Shown here: one piece after another, positions 9,095-17,214 of the stretch
How positions within the stretch are numbered: position 1 is the first letter of the stretch
Layout: each line of letters opens with the position of its first letter
Origin: JAHJQZ01 sp963667595
GTDB lineage: Bacteria; Pseudomonadota; Alphaproteobacteria; Rhizobiales; Devosiaceae
NCBI GenBank assembly: GCA_963667595.2
Contig: CAXXWD010000002.1
Coordinates: 1 to 64,000, forward strand
DNA length: 64,000 nt
Direction: 5' to 3'
Notes under the pieces: model-generated
The model's input: only the letters and a program-made list of their open reading frames with translations
Database searches by the model: none
What the model was told of the DNA's origin: nothing
Program-made: the position numbers and the translations under genes

Positions 9095-9232
9095 AAATCG
9101 TCTGCTCCAAACCCTCCTCCTGAGCTTGTCGAAGGACGGGGGTTTGGTCCACCAAGCGCTGGCGATCACCCAGCTCCATGGTTCGACAAGCTCACCATGA
9201 GGGCGGAGGGAGCGGATCGGCGAGCTTCGTTC
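9095..9232. repeat. Right ~138-bp direct repeat flanking the GIY-YIG gene
   Basis: Partner of 8501-8639. Contains the 48-bp block shared exactly with 8392-8439. Between the gene start and this copy (9050-9094) lie further degenerate family B units. Confidence 0.85.
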
Positions 9233-9242
9233 TATAGCAGGC

Positions 9243-9270
9243 TCATCCTTCGACAAGCTCAGGATGAGGT
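9243..9270. repeat. Family B terminal unit
   Basis: CATCCTTCGACAAGCTCAGG followed by ATGAGGTGGTGTCAGGAT, closely matching 8697-8735. It ends about 16 bases from the stop codon of the broken SnoaL-like gene. Confidence 0.75.
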
Positions 9271-9402
9271 GGTGTCAGGATGCCGTCAGCGAAGCTGGCC
9301 GGCAAGGCTCATCATGTCGAATTCGGCCCAGTCCTCCCGGATCAGGTCGTCTTCGAAGCGCACGATTTCCATATAGGCGATGGTGATGCGCCGGTTGGTC
9401 GC

Positions 9403-9429
9403 TAAATAGCCCCTAGATTCGTAGACGCC
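9403..9429 (+). repeat. IS3 left inverted repeat
   Basis: Begins TAAATAGCCCCTAG and ends TAGACGCC; pairs with 10595-10621. Confidence 0.9.
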
Positions 9430-9461
9430 TTCTTCCCTAATTTTGAGGCAAGGAGGCCAAG

Positions 9462-9731
9462 ATGGGCAAAGCCAACTTCAGTGACGAGTTCAAGCGGGAC
9501 GCGGTGGCACAGATCACCGAACGGGGCTATCCGGTTGCGGAGGTTTCGAAGCGTCTCGGGGTCAGCCCGCACTCGCTCTACGAGTGGAAGAGGAGGTTTT
9601 CGGCGGCGGGGTCGGCCGACGATGGCAAGGATGCCGAGATTCGACGACTGAAGAAGGAGCTGACGCGCGTCACCGAGGAGCGCGACATCCTAAAAAAAGC
9701 GACCGCGTATTTCGCCAAGGATGCAAAGTGA
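9462..9731 (+). CDS. IS3 transposase OrfA (helix-turn-helix, leucine zipper)
   Basis: 89 residues. The HTH domain (FKRDAVAQITERGYPVAEVS, then RLGVSPHSLYEWKRRF) is followed by a coiled-coil region (DAEIRRLKKELTRVTEERDI) typical of IS3 OrfA. The frame passes through A7 at 9692-9698, where a -1 slip would fuse it to OrfB to make the full transposase. AAGGAGG precedes the ATG. Confidence 0.95.
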   Translation: MGKANFSDEFKRDAVAQITERGYPVAEVSKRLGVSPHSLYEWKRRFSAAGSADDGKDAEIRRLKKELTRVTEERDILKKATAYFAKDAK

Positions 9732-10603
9732 GATACGCGTTCGTTGCCGAGCATCGCCCGCTGTTTTCGGTGCGTGCGATGTGTCGGTGCCTGCGCATCC
9801 AACCCAGTGGCTTCTATGCCTGGCTGAAGACCCCGCTGAGCAAGCGAGCGGAGGAGGATGTCCGGCAGACCGAGCTCATCAGGGCAGCCTGGCATGACAG
9901 CGGCAAGGTCTATGGCTATCGCAAGCTCCACGATGATCTTCTTGATCAGGGAGAGACCTGTTGCCCGAACCGGGTTGCACGACTGGCAAGACTGGCCGGG
10001 ATCAAGGCCCAGATCGGCTACAAGCGCCGGCCGGGAAGCTATGGTGGCAAGCCTTCGGTCGTCGTCGACAACACGCTGGACCGGCAGTTCGACGTAGAAG
10101 TCCCTGATCGGGCCTGGGTGACAGACATCACTTATATCCGGACGCTGGAAGGCTTCGCCTACCTGGCGGTCGTCATCGATCTTTATTCCCGGCGTGTCGT
10201 CGGATGGTCGATGCAGAGCCGCCAGACCACGGACGTGGTCCTACAGGCATTGCTGATGGCGGTGTGGAGACGGAAGCCGAAGGGCAAGGTGCTGATCCAC
10301 TCGGACCAGGGCTCCCAGTTCACCAGCATGGACTGGGCTGCATTCCTCAAGCATCACAACCTGGAACACTCGATGAGCCGCCGCGGCAACTGCCACGACA
10401 ACGCCGTCGCCGAGAGCTTCTTCAACCTGCTCAAGCGGGAACGGATACGGCGCCGGGCCTACAAAACCCGCGCAGAAGCCCGGCAGGACGTGTTCGATTA
10501 CATCGAGATGTTCTACAACCCAATACGCAAGCACGTCAGGAACGGAATGCTGCCTCCCGTCGAGTTCGAACGGCAGCAGAGAATGAGCACCGAGGGCGTC
10601 TAG
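9728..10603 (+). CDS. IS3 transposase OrfB (DDE integrase catalytic domain)
   Basis: 291 residues from a GTG at 9728 that overlaps orfA's stop. In practice it is probably made as an OrfAB fusion by -1 frameshifting at A7. The DDE triad is visible: Asp in WVTDITYIRT, Asp in LIHSDQGSQFTS and Glu in NCHDNAVAESFFNLLK. A HTH_21-type region (VYGYRKLHDDLLDQG) precedes it. The stop TAG lies inside the right inverted repeat. Confidence 0.95.
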   Translation: MRYAFVAEHRPLFSVRAMCRCLRIQPSGFYAWLKTPLSKRAEEDVRQTELIRAAWHDSGKVYGYRKLHDDLLDQGETCCPNRVARLARLAGIKAQIGYKRRPGSYGGKPSVVVDNTLDRQFDVEVPDRAWVTDITYIRTLEGFAYLAVVIDLYSRRVVGWSMQSRQTTDVVLQALLMAVWRRKPKGKVLIHSDQGSQFTSMDWAAFLKHHNLEHSMSRRGNCHDNAVAESFFNLLKRERIRRRAYKTRAEARQDVFDYIEMFYNPIRKHVRNGMLPPVEFERQQRMSTEGV

Positions 10604-10621
10604 AAAACTCGGGGCTATTCA
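10595..10621 (-). repeat. IS3 right inverted repeat
   Basis: Read on the minus strand it begins TGAATAGCCCCGAG and ends TAGACGCC. It contains the orfB stop and supplies the TGA that truncates the SnoaL-like reading frame. Confidence 0.9.
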
Positions 10622-10903
10622 CGCCGCAATGCCCTGATAAGTTCCCGTCTGGGTGCACTGCATGATCAGCCGCGCCGCTAGCCGATCGGCTTCGGCAAGC
10701 TCCAAATCGATCGCCATCTTGATATCGGAGAAGGCCGAAAAGAAGAATCTTTCGTCTTCTATACGTTCGGTCCTGGACATCGCCGCCGCGCCGCCAGGCG
10801 GGTGGTAGATATGGTGCGGGTGAAGGAAGGCGGCGACCGCCGCGCCGTCTCCGCTCTCATAGGATGCACAATAGCGATGAAACACGTCCCGGATGGTGTC
10901 CAT

Positions 10904-11217
10904 TTCGGATCGCCTTGCTGCTGTGGTGGCTGACCGGGAAAGACTAGTCCCGATCCAAGGCTCCGTGAAAGCGGAAGACGACGGAATAAAACGAGCAGTC
11001 TCGCATCCCCATCCCCCTTTGAAAAAGACGCTCGATCTTCGGATCCTTCATTTTCAAAACACGCTTGCCGATTCTGGCTGGATGCGGTTCGTGCTGACCC
11101 GGACTCCAGATTGGGATCATTCTAATAACACGGGTATTTACTTGACTTATCACAAGCTAGGGTCGCACATGTGCCGGTGAGGGGGGTATTATTGACCAAG
11201 ATTGAAAGGAAAAAAAC
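10904..11217. other. Intergenic region without recognised gene
   Basis: 314 bases between the broken SnoaL-like gene and the AhpD-like gene, so it must hold the promoters of both divergent genes. A TTGACT lies at 11142-11147 and a TTGACC at 11192-11197, but neither has a convincing -10 box at normal spacing. No RNA gene recognised. Confidence 0.4.
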
Positions 11218-11565
11218 ATGAGCGACTTTGGTCAAACTCTCACGGATTTCCAGACCGGCTTCAAGACGATTTGCGAAGGTCAGCCCAAGACGGGTCAGGC
11301 TTTCCAGAATCTGATGGTCGCGGCCGAATCGGACGGGGTTCTGTCCCTCAAGATGAAGGAACTGATCTCTCTTGCCATCGCCGTCGCCATTCGCTGCGAA
11401 GGCTGCATCGCGCACCATGCCAAGGCGACGCTCGATGCCGGGGCCACGCGCGAGGAAGTGCTGGAAATGCTCTGCGTTGCGCTTCTGATGGGTGGTGGTC
11501 CGTCTGCGGTCTATGGCTCCGAAGCGATCCGCGCCTATGACTACTGGGCTGCGAAAAAGGGCTGA
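11218..11565 (+). CDS. Carboxymuconolactone decarboxylase family protein (AhpD-like)
   Basis: 115 residues of the CMD/AhpD fold. The redox motif is visible as E48...C60-E-G-C63...H67 within RCEGCIAHHAKATLDAG, the arrangement of AhpD-type peroxidatic proteins rather than of true muconolactone decarboxylases. A role in thiol-based peroxide reduction is the family expectation; the electron partner is unknown. An AAGGA precedes the ATG. It is transcribed alone, with a GC-rich hairpin about 80 bases after the stop. Confidence 0.88.
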   Translation: MSDFGQTLTDFQTGFKTICEGQPKTGQAFQNLMVAAESDGVLSLKMKELISLAIAVAIRCEGCIAHHAKATLDAGATREEVLEMLCVALLMGGGPSAVYGSEAIRAYDYWAAKKG

Positions 11566-11646
11566 TCCGACGTGAGGACCGTTCATTTCGAACGGATGTC
11601 CCATTGATGCCGTTTCCGACAACACCGCGTCGGCAACGATGAAAAC

Positions 11647-11674
11647 AAAGGCTCGGCGATGTCGCCGGGCCTTT
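11647..11674 (+). terminator. GC-rich hairpin after the AhpD-like gene
   Basis: AAAGGC-T-CGGCGA / TCGCCG-G-GCCTTT stem-loop. There is no T run after it, so termination is only a suggestion. Confidence 0.4.
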
Positions 11675-11683
11675 ACGTCCAGA

Positions 11684-11729
11684 GTGTTTTTAAGGCGAAG
11701 CGGATACCGGTTCGCCGGTTCGAAAACAC
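11684..11729. repeat. Dispersed palindrome family A copy
   Basis: Outer arms GTGTTTT...AAAACAC around the core GCGAAGCGGATACCGGTT and CCGGTTCG. Same architecture as 13546-13589 and 60264-60311. Lies in the 390-base gap 11566-11955, where I see no gene. Confidence 0.75.
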
Positions 11730-11955
11730 GACAATAAAAGAAGCTAAAGCAGATAGCCTGAGCCAGCCAAAACACAGATCTGCTCTATTGGGCGACACGA
11801 TGCCGATCTGGCGCCGCCGCCGGCGTGAAAGATACCGCGCACGACGCAACGACATGAGGGGATACCGGGTGTTTTCGCGGCGTGTTCTGGTATAATCATC
11901 CGCATGGCCGAAAAACTGGGCCGCCTTTCCTGTCCTTTCCCGAACCAGAAGATCA

Positions 11956-12639
11956 ATGATTTCCAAAACCGCTTCCTCCGGCATCGCCGCTGCCGTCTTT
12001 GACATGGACGGAACGCTTCTCGACACCGAACGGCTCTATCGCGAGGCAATTTTCGATGCCTGCAGGGAACTCGGTTATGAGATGACGACCGAACTTCATG
12101 CCGCTCAAATCGGCGTTCCCGTCGACGGGTCGGCCAAGCTTTACACGGATGCCTTCGGGCCCGAATTCCCGTTCGATCTCTATCACAATCGCATGCGCGA
12201 GCGCATGGTCGAGATTGAAGACGAACGTGGAGTGGCGCTCAAGAAGGGCGCCCGCCCGCTATTGGAGCTGTTGCGCGCGCGCGGCATCCCGACGGCGATC
12301 GTCACCTCGACCGGCCGACAGCCGGCCACCAACCGGCTGACGCGCGCCGGGATCATCGATCTGTTGACGCTTGTGATCACCCGCACCGACACGGAAAAGG
12401 GCAAGCCGCATCCCGAACCGTTCCTCACGGCCGCCGAGCGGCTTGGTGTCGCGCCAAAGGCCTGTCTTGCCGTCGAAGACAGCCCCAATGGCGTGCGGGC
12501 CGCCCATAGTGCGCATATGCAGGTGGTCATGGTGCCGGATCTCGTGCCGCCAACGCCGGAGATCGCCGCGCTGACAACGGTGGTGCTGCCCGATCTCGAT
12601 GCGGTTCGGGAGCGCTTTTTCGCCGTCGAGCCGGCCTGA
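11956..12639 (+). CDS. HAD-superfamily phosphatase (beta-phosphoglucomutase/GS-like group)
   Basis: 227-residue HAD hydrolase. All four motifs are present: I VFDMDGTLLDTE (nucleophile Asp16, acid/base Asp18), II VTSTG, III Lys in KGKPHPEPF, and IV VEDSPNGVRAA. The alpha-helical C1 cap between motifs I and II fits the phosphoglucomutase/phosphoglycolate phosphatase subgroup. The substrate cannot be assigned. Flanked by non-coding DNA on both sides, so probably monocistronic. Confidence 0.9.
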   Translation: MISKTASSGIAAAVFDMDGTLLDTERLYREAIFDACRELGYEMTTELHAAQIGVPVDGSAKLYTDAFGPEFPFDLYHNRMRERMVEIEDERGVALKKGARPLLELLRARGIPTAIVTSTGRQPATNRLTRAGIIDLLTLVITRTDTEKGKPHPEPFLTAAERLGVAPKACLAVEDSPNGVRAAHSAHMQVVMVPDLVPPTPEIAALTTVVLPDLDAVRERFFAVEPA

Positions 12640-12803
12640 TCCGCGAAAGACGGTCCGCGACTCACCCTTGAGACATGGATATGGTTAATTTTGGGTTGAT
12701 GCCGATGGTTAACCAAACATGAAATAGCGGTTTCAAATCACTCGACTTTTGGCTAGTCTTCCCATCGCGAACGCACGACGTGAGCGATTGGGGGACCGCG
12801 GGC

Positions 12804-13544
12804 ATGCGACTCGACTGGCTACAGGGCATGAGGGCAGGCGCGATCGGTTTGGCGCTTGTGCTGGTCATGCCTCTTGCGGCCCTGGCGCAGGACTCCGCCC
12901 AGGAATTCGCCCAGCCGGAAACCACCGATGTCGCCATGCTGGCGCCCGAGCTCCTGTCCGGCTATGCCGCCGGCGGCGATATAACGACGCTCAGTCGCGA
13001 TCTGACTTTCAGCCCCGAAACCTGGGCCAAGCCAGCCAACGAGCCGATCCTGACCGATTCCCTGCTTTCCGCCTATGTCGCGGGGGGCTATGTCGAAACC
13101 TCCACGCGCGTCGCCCGTATGCGGGACGAACGCACCTGTCTGGCCACGGCTATTTATCACGAAGCGCGGGGCGAACCGGAGGATGGTCAATGGGCGGTGG
13201 CGGACGTCATCCTCAATCGCGTCGATTCCGAGCGCTATCCGGGCTCCATCTGCGGCGTCGTCTACCAGAACGCCGACAAGGGAAAATATCGCTGCCAGTT
13301 TTCCTTTGCCTGCGACGGCAAGCCTGACGAAGGCGGCGTCGGCAATCGCATCGTCAGGGAAAGCTGGGTCAGGGCCTATATGATCGCCGAAGCGGCGCTT
13401 TTGCAGCGCCAGGCCGGCACCCGCCTTGAAACCGTGCCGGAGACGGCGCTGTTTTATCACACGGTTTCGGTCAATCCGAGCTGGGCCAACAAGCTCAGGC
13501 GCGTCGCCTCGATCGGCAGCCACGTCTTCTACGCGCCGCTTTAG
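12804..13544 (+). CDS. Cell-wall hydrolase, SleB-like (Hydrolase_2 domain)
   Basis: 246 residues. The N-terminal signal peptide (LQGMRAGAIGLALVLVMPLA, cleavage after ALA) sends it to the periplasm. The C-terminal Hydrolase_2 domain has the hallmark CLATAIYHEARGEPEDGQWA with the catalytic Glu, then VILNRVDSERYPGSICGVVY. These domains cleave peptidoglycan as lytic transglycosylases/cortex-type hydrolases. The ATG at 12804 was preferred over an in-frame GTG at 12780 because it has GGGGGA about nine bases upstream and starts a clean signal peptide. A CtrA-like TTAA-N7-TTGA lies upstream at 12685-12699. Confidence 0.9.
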   Translation: MRLDWLQGMRAGAIGLALVLVMPLAALAQDSAQEFAQPETTDVAMLAPELLSGYAAGGDITTLSRDLTFSPETWAKPANEPILTDSLLSAYVAGGYVETSTRVARMRDERTCLATAIYHEARGEPEDGQWAVADVILNRVDSERYPGSICGVVYQNADKGKYRCQFSFACDGKPDEGGVGNRIVRESWVRAYMIAEAALLQRQAGTRLETVPETALFYHTVSVNPSWANKLRRVASIGSHVFYAPL

Positions 13545-13545
13545 G

Positions 13546-13589
13546 GCGTTTTCGGGCGAAACGGATATCGGTTTTCCGGTTCGAAACGC
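13546..13589. repeat. Dispersed palindrome family A copy
   Basis: Arms GCGTTTTC...GAAACGC around GAAACGGATATCGGTTTTCC. It begins at the hydrolase gene's stop codon and may act as its transcript end. Confidence 0.75.
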
Positions 13590-13760
13590 GACAGCTCGGC
13601 AAGCTGGCCCGCCTTCTTTTGGCGGCATGTCTCTTGTGTAACTGGCACCGAACCGCCATCTGCCTTAATATGCACGCAATTCTACCGGCCAAAGCCAGAA
13701 GGCAAAGGCACGGCGCGCGTGCTGTCAGCCACTTCGGCAAAAGACCGGCAAGGAGGGCCC

Positions 13761-14477
13761 ATGCCAAAGATCGCGTTGGTCGACGACGACCGCAATATTC
13801 TCACCTCGGTTTCCATGACGCTGGAGGCAGAGGGCTATCAGGTGGCCACCTATACCGACGGCGCCTCGGGGCTTGAAGGACTGACCACCGATCGGCCGGA
13901 CCTGGCTATCCTCGATATCAAGATGCCGCGCATGGACGGGATGGAACTCCTGCGGCGTCTCAGGCAGAAATCCGACATGCCGGTGATCTTCCTGACCTCC
14001 AAGGACGAGGAGATCGACGAATTGTTCGGCCTCAAGATGGGCGCCGACGATTTCATCACCAAGCCGTTCAGCCAGCGTTTGCTGGTGGAACGGGTCAAGG
14101 CCATTCTGAGGCGCGTCACTCCGCGCGATTCCAGTGCGTCGAGCACGCCTGGCGACACCAACTCGCAGGCCCGGCCCGTGCTCGAACGCGGTGCTCTGGT
14201 CATGGACGAGGAACGTCACACCTGTTCCTGGAAAGGCCAGCGCGTGACGCTGACCGTCACCGAATTCCTGATCCTGCAGGCGCTGGCGCTGCGCCCCGGC
14301 GTCGTCAAGTCGCGCAACTCGCTGATGGATGCGGCCTATGACGATCAGGTCTATGTCGACGACCGCACCATCGACAGCCACATCAAGCGGCTACGCAAGA
14401 AGTTCAAGGTGGTCGACGACGATTTCGACATGATCGAAACCCTTTACGGCGTCGGCTATCGCTTCAAGGAGCAATAG
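13761..14477 (+). CDS. chvI: Response regulator ChvI
   Basis: 238-residue OmpR/PhoB-type response regulator of the ChvG/ChvI (ExoS/ChvI) system controlling envelope, acid and host-associated responses in Hyphomicrobiales. The receiver domain has acidic D8-D9-D10, phospho-acceptor Asp52 (LAILDIKMPRMDG) and Lys in ITKPFS. The winged-helix DNA-binding domain ends IETLYGVGYRFKEQ. The ATG at 13761 is preceded by AAGGAGG. The stop abuts the chvG start codon with no gap. Confidence 0.95.
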   Translation: MPKIALVDDDRNILTSVSMTLEAEGYQVATYTDGASGLEGLTTDRPDLAILDIKMPRMDGMELLRRLRQKSDMPVIFLTSKDEEIDELFGLKMGADDFITKPFSQRLLVERVKAILRRVTPRDSSASSTPGDTNSQARPVLERGALVMDEERHTCSWKGQRVTLTVTEFLILQALALRPGVVKSRNSLMDAAYDDQVYVDDRTIDSHIKRLRKKFKVVDDDFDMIETLYGVGYRFKEQ

Positions 14478-16247
14478 GTGGCGTCAACCATCGAGGCCAA
14501 CCGGTCCGACACGGATGACGATCCGTCCGGGGACGCCGGCAAAAAGCCGGTCGGCGGCCATAACTGGCTGCTGACGCGCGTGGCGCCGGCCTTCCGTCAA
14601 TTGCTGCGCATGACGATTTTCGCCTCGCTGACGCGGCGTATTATCGTGTTGAACCTGGCGGCGCTGGCCGCCCTGGTCATCGGCATCCTGTTTCTCAACC
14701 AGTGGCGCGCCGGCCTGATCGATGCGCGCGTGCAATCGCTCAGAATCCAGGGCGAGATCATCTCGGCGGCGATCGCCGCGTCGGCCACGGTCGACAGCGA
14801 CCTCATCACGGTCAATCCCGACCTGTTGTTGCAGATGCATACCGAAGGCGGTTCTTCCGCCTTTTCCTATTTCGATCCGGCGCTGGAATTTCCCATCAGT
14901 CCGGAGCGGGTGGCGCCTTTGCTGCGCAATCTCGTCACGCCGACCCGCACGCGCGCCCGCATCTACGACAAGGACGGGCTGCTGATCCTCGACAGCGCCA
15001 GCCTTTACGTGTCCGGCGAAGTCATCAGCGTGCCCCCCCAGCCGCGCAAGGACCAGTCCGTCCTCATCGCCTGGTGGAACTCGCTGATGAGCTGGGTCCC
15101 CGGCGATGCCTTTTCCATCTACCAGGAATACGGGCCGAACGAGGGCAAGCGCTATCCCGAAGTCGGGGCGGCCCTGAACGGGTCGGTCGCCGATCTGGTG
15201 CGCGTCGATACCTCCGGACGCATGGTCATCACCGTCGCCGTGCCGGTGCAGCGCCAGCGGGCCGTGATCGGGGTTCTGCTTTTATCGACCCAGCCGGGCG
15301 ACATCGATTCCATCGTCGCCGCCGAACGCATGAGCATTTTGAGGATCGCGCTGGTCGCCGCCATCGTCGTGTCGGTGTTGAGTTTTTTACTGGCCGGCAC
15401 CATTGCCGGCCCGATGCGCAAGCTCTCCGACGCCGCCGAACTGGCCGGTACCTCGATGAACGCACGCACTGAGATCCCCGATTTCACTGAGCGCGGCGAC
15501 GAAATCGGTCATCTCAGCGGCGCCCTCAGATCGATGACCAATGCTCTTTACGACCGGATTGAAGCCATCGAACGGTTTGCCGCCGATGTGGCGCACGAGC
15601 TCAAGAATCCGCTGACTTCGTTGCGCAGCGCCGTCGAAACCCTGCCGCGCGCCGCCAAACCGGAACAGCGCGAAAAGCTGATCGAAGTCGTCCAGCACGA
15701 TGTCCGGCGTCTCGACAGGCTGATCTCCGATATCTCCAATGCCAGCCGGCTCGATGCCGAACTGGCGCGCGAAACGCTCGATCCGGTCGATCTCGACCAG
15801 TTGCTCATGGCATTGACCTCCATGCATGCCGACATGGCGCAAAAGCGTAAGATCGCGGTGGTCTACGAGAAAAAGATCGGCCGCAGCGCGCCGCTGGCGC
15901 TCGGACACGACAGCCGTCTGGCTCAGGTGGTCAACAATCTTTTGGACAACGCGGTGTCCTTCTCTCCGGAGGGGGGCACCGTGACCGCCCGTCTGGTGGT
16001 CGATGGCGATCATCTGGTGATCACCGTCAGTGACGAAGGACCGGGCATCAAGGGCGATGCCAGTCGTATTTTCGAGCGCTTTTATACCGATCGACCCGAT
16101 ACGGAAAGTTTCGGGGATCATTCGGGTTTGGGCTTGTCGATCTCGCAACAGATCGTGCAGGCTCACAAGGGGACGATCAGCGCGGAGAATCGGCACGACC
16201 GCTCGGGTGCCGTTTTCACGGTGCGCTTGCCCCGGGCGAGAAAGTGA
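14478..16247 (+). CDS. chvG: Sensor histidine kinase ChvG
   Basis: 589-residue membrane kinase partnering ChvI. There are two membrane segments (about residues 57-75 and 290-312) bracketing a ~200-residue periplasmic sensor domain, then a HAMP domain, H-box AADVAHELKNPLTSLRSAVE and ATPase motifs N (NNLLDNAVSFS), G1 (DEGPGI) and G2 (GLGLSI). The start is GTG at 14478, directly after chvI's TAG, so translation is coupled. hprK starts seven bases after the stop, which links the two-component system to the PTS genes in one operon, as is common in this order. Confidence 0.95.
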   Translation: MASTIEANRSDTDDDPSGDAGKKPVGGHNWLLTRVAPAFRQLLRMTIFASLTRRIIVLNLAALAALVIGILFLNQWRAGLIDARVQSLRIQGEIISAAIAASATVDSDLITVNPDLLLQMHTEGGSSAFSYFDPALEFPISPERVAPLLRNLVTPTRTRARIYDKDGLLILDSASLYVSGEVISVPPQPRKDQSVLIAWWNSLMSWVPGDAFSIYQEYGPNEGKRYPEVGAALNGSVADLVRVDTSGRMVITVAVPVQRQRAVIGVLLLSTQPGDIDSIVAAERMSILRIALVAAIVVSVLSFLLAGTIAGPMRKLSDAAELAGTSMNARTEIPDFTERGDEIGHLSGALRSMTNALYDRIEAIERFAADVAHELKNPLTSLRSAVETLPRAAKPEQREKLIEVVQHDVRRLDRLISDISNASRLDAELARETLDPVDLDQLLMALTSMHADMAQKRKIAVVYEKKIGRSAPLALGHDSRLAQVVNNLLDNAVSFSPEGGTVTARLVVDGDHLVITVSDEGPGIKGDASRIFERFYTDRPDTESFGDHSGLGLSISQQIVQAHKGTISAENRHDRSGAVFTVRLPRARK

Positions 16248-16254
16248 CATCGCC

Positions 16255-16761
16255 ATGATCAATGTGCACGGCACCGGCGTCGTTCTCGACGGGTTCGGCG
16301 TGCTGCTGCGTGGGCGTTCCGGCGCCGGCAAATCGCTTCTGGCCCTGCAATTGCTCGATACCTGGCGTGATCGCGGCCGCGGGGCCTGTCTGGTTTCGGA
16401 CGATCGCATCGAAATCGACGTGGAGACCAACAGGCTCTTCATGTCGGCACCTCCCACCATCGCCGGTCTCATCGAATTGCGCGGCAGAGGGATCGTGTCG
16501 CGCGAATCATGCGGCCGCGCACCGCTCGATCTGGTCATCGACATGACCGAAGAGCTGATCCGCTTTCTGGAAGAGGAGGCGTTCAAAACCGAGATCGAGG
16601 GAATTGGTCTGGCACGCTGCCCCGTACCCGAACGCGGGGTCATCGACAGCGCCCACCAGATTCTGCTGGTCGCAGAAGCCTTGAAGGAACTGGCGACGCC
16701 AGACAAGGCCGACCTCGTGCGCCAGCGTCGGTCCTCGCCCAAAAAAGGGCTTGAAACCTGA
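16255..16761 (+). CDS. hprK: HPr kinase/phosphorylase, short alphaproteobacterial form
   Basis: 168 residues, corresponding only to the C-terminal catalytic domain of Gram-positive HprK, as usual in alphaproteobacteria. Walker A GRSGAGKS is at residues 20-27, followed by LVSDDRIEID and the HprK signature region IELRGRGIVSRES. It phosphorylates HPr on a serine. It lies between chvG and the EIIA/HPr genes, so a link between metabolic state and ChvG/ChvI signalling is plausible (inference). Confidence 0.93.
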   Translation: MINVHGTGVVLDGFGVLLRGRSGAGKSLLALQLLDTWRDRGRGACLVSDDRIEIDVETNRLFMSAPPTIAGLIELRGRGIVSRESCGRAPLDLVIDMTEELIRFLEEEAFKTEIEGIGLARCPVPERGVIDSAHQILLVAEALKELATPDKADLVRQRRSSPKKGLET

Positions 16762-16814
16762 AGCCGGCCAGCCGAGACTCGGCGCCAACTTAAGTAGCCG
16801 TCCGAGGAGAAAGT

Positions 16815-17213
16815 ATGATCGGCATGGTTCTGGTAACGCATGGCCGGCTCGCGGAAGAGTTTCGCGCCGCGCTGGAGCATGTGGTGGGTCCGCAGGATAG
16901 CTGCGAAACCATTGCCATCGGTCCCGACGACGATATGGAGGAACGGCGTAACGACATCATGTCCGCCGTCCAGCGCGTCGACAACGGCAAGGGCGTGGTG
17001 ATTTTGACCGACATGTTCGGCGGCACGCCTTCCAATCTTGCCATCTCGGTGATGCAGAACCGGGAAGTCGAGGTGATCGCCGGGGTCAATCTGCCCATGC
17101 TGGTCAAGCTGGCGCGCGTGCGTGGCGAACTCGACATGAAAGCAGCGGTGCGCGAGGCCCAGGACGCCGGCCGCAAATACATCAACGTCGCCAACGACGT
17201 GTTGGGGGGCTAA
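16815..17213 (+). CDS. PTS EIIA component, mannose type (ManX-like), regulatory
   Basis: 132-residue EIIA-Man domain. The phosphorylatable His9 is in LVTHGRLAEEF and the family segment LTDMFGGTPSNLA is intact. No sugar permease (EIIB/C/D) is nearby, so this belongs to the regulatory PTS of alphaproteobacteria that receives phosphate from HPr but moves no sugar. GAGGAG precedes the ATG. Followed by a duplicated palindrome and the HPr gene. Confidence 0.93.
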   Translation: MIGMVLVTHGRLAEEFRAALEHVVGPQDSCETIAIGPDDDMEERRNDIMSAVQRVDNGKGVVILTDMFGGTPSNLAISVMQNREVEVIAGVNLPMLVKLARVRGELDMKAAVREAQDAGRKYINVANDVLGG

Positions 17214-17214
17214 G

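Larger units (their letters stand above)
9403..10621 (+). mobile_element. IS3-family insertion sequence, 1219 bp, intact-looking
   Basis: Bounded by imperfect 27-bp inverted repeats (9403-9429 and 10595-10621, 22 of 27 matching, ends TaAATAGCCCC/TgAATAGCCCC) and a 3-bp target duplication CGC (9400-9402 and 10622-10624). It carries overlapping orfA and orfB with a run of seven A (9692-9698) suited to -1 frameshifting, as is usual for IS3 elements. No stop or frameshift breaks the transposase, so it may still be active. It interrupts a SnoaL-like gene. Confidence 0.95.
9286..10903 (-). pseudogene. SnoaL-like ester-cyclase-family gene split by an IS3 element
   Basis: The 5' part runs from the ATG at 10903 to 10622 (94 residues, beginning MDTIRDVFHRYCASYESGDG). 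The IS end then supplies an immediate TGA. The 3' part is on the other side of the IS (9402-9286) and continues in frame with TNRRITIAYMEIVRFEDDLI and WAEFDMMSLAGQLR before its own stop. Removing the IS and one copy of the CGC duplication restores one 131-residue frame. The small size, the HHIYHPPGG segment and the ending EDWAEFDMM fit the SnoaL-like/NTF2 fold. The substrate is unknown. Confidence 0.88.
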
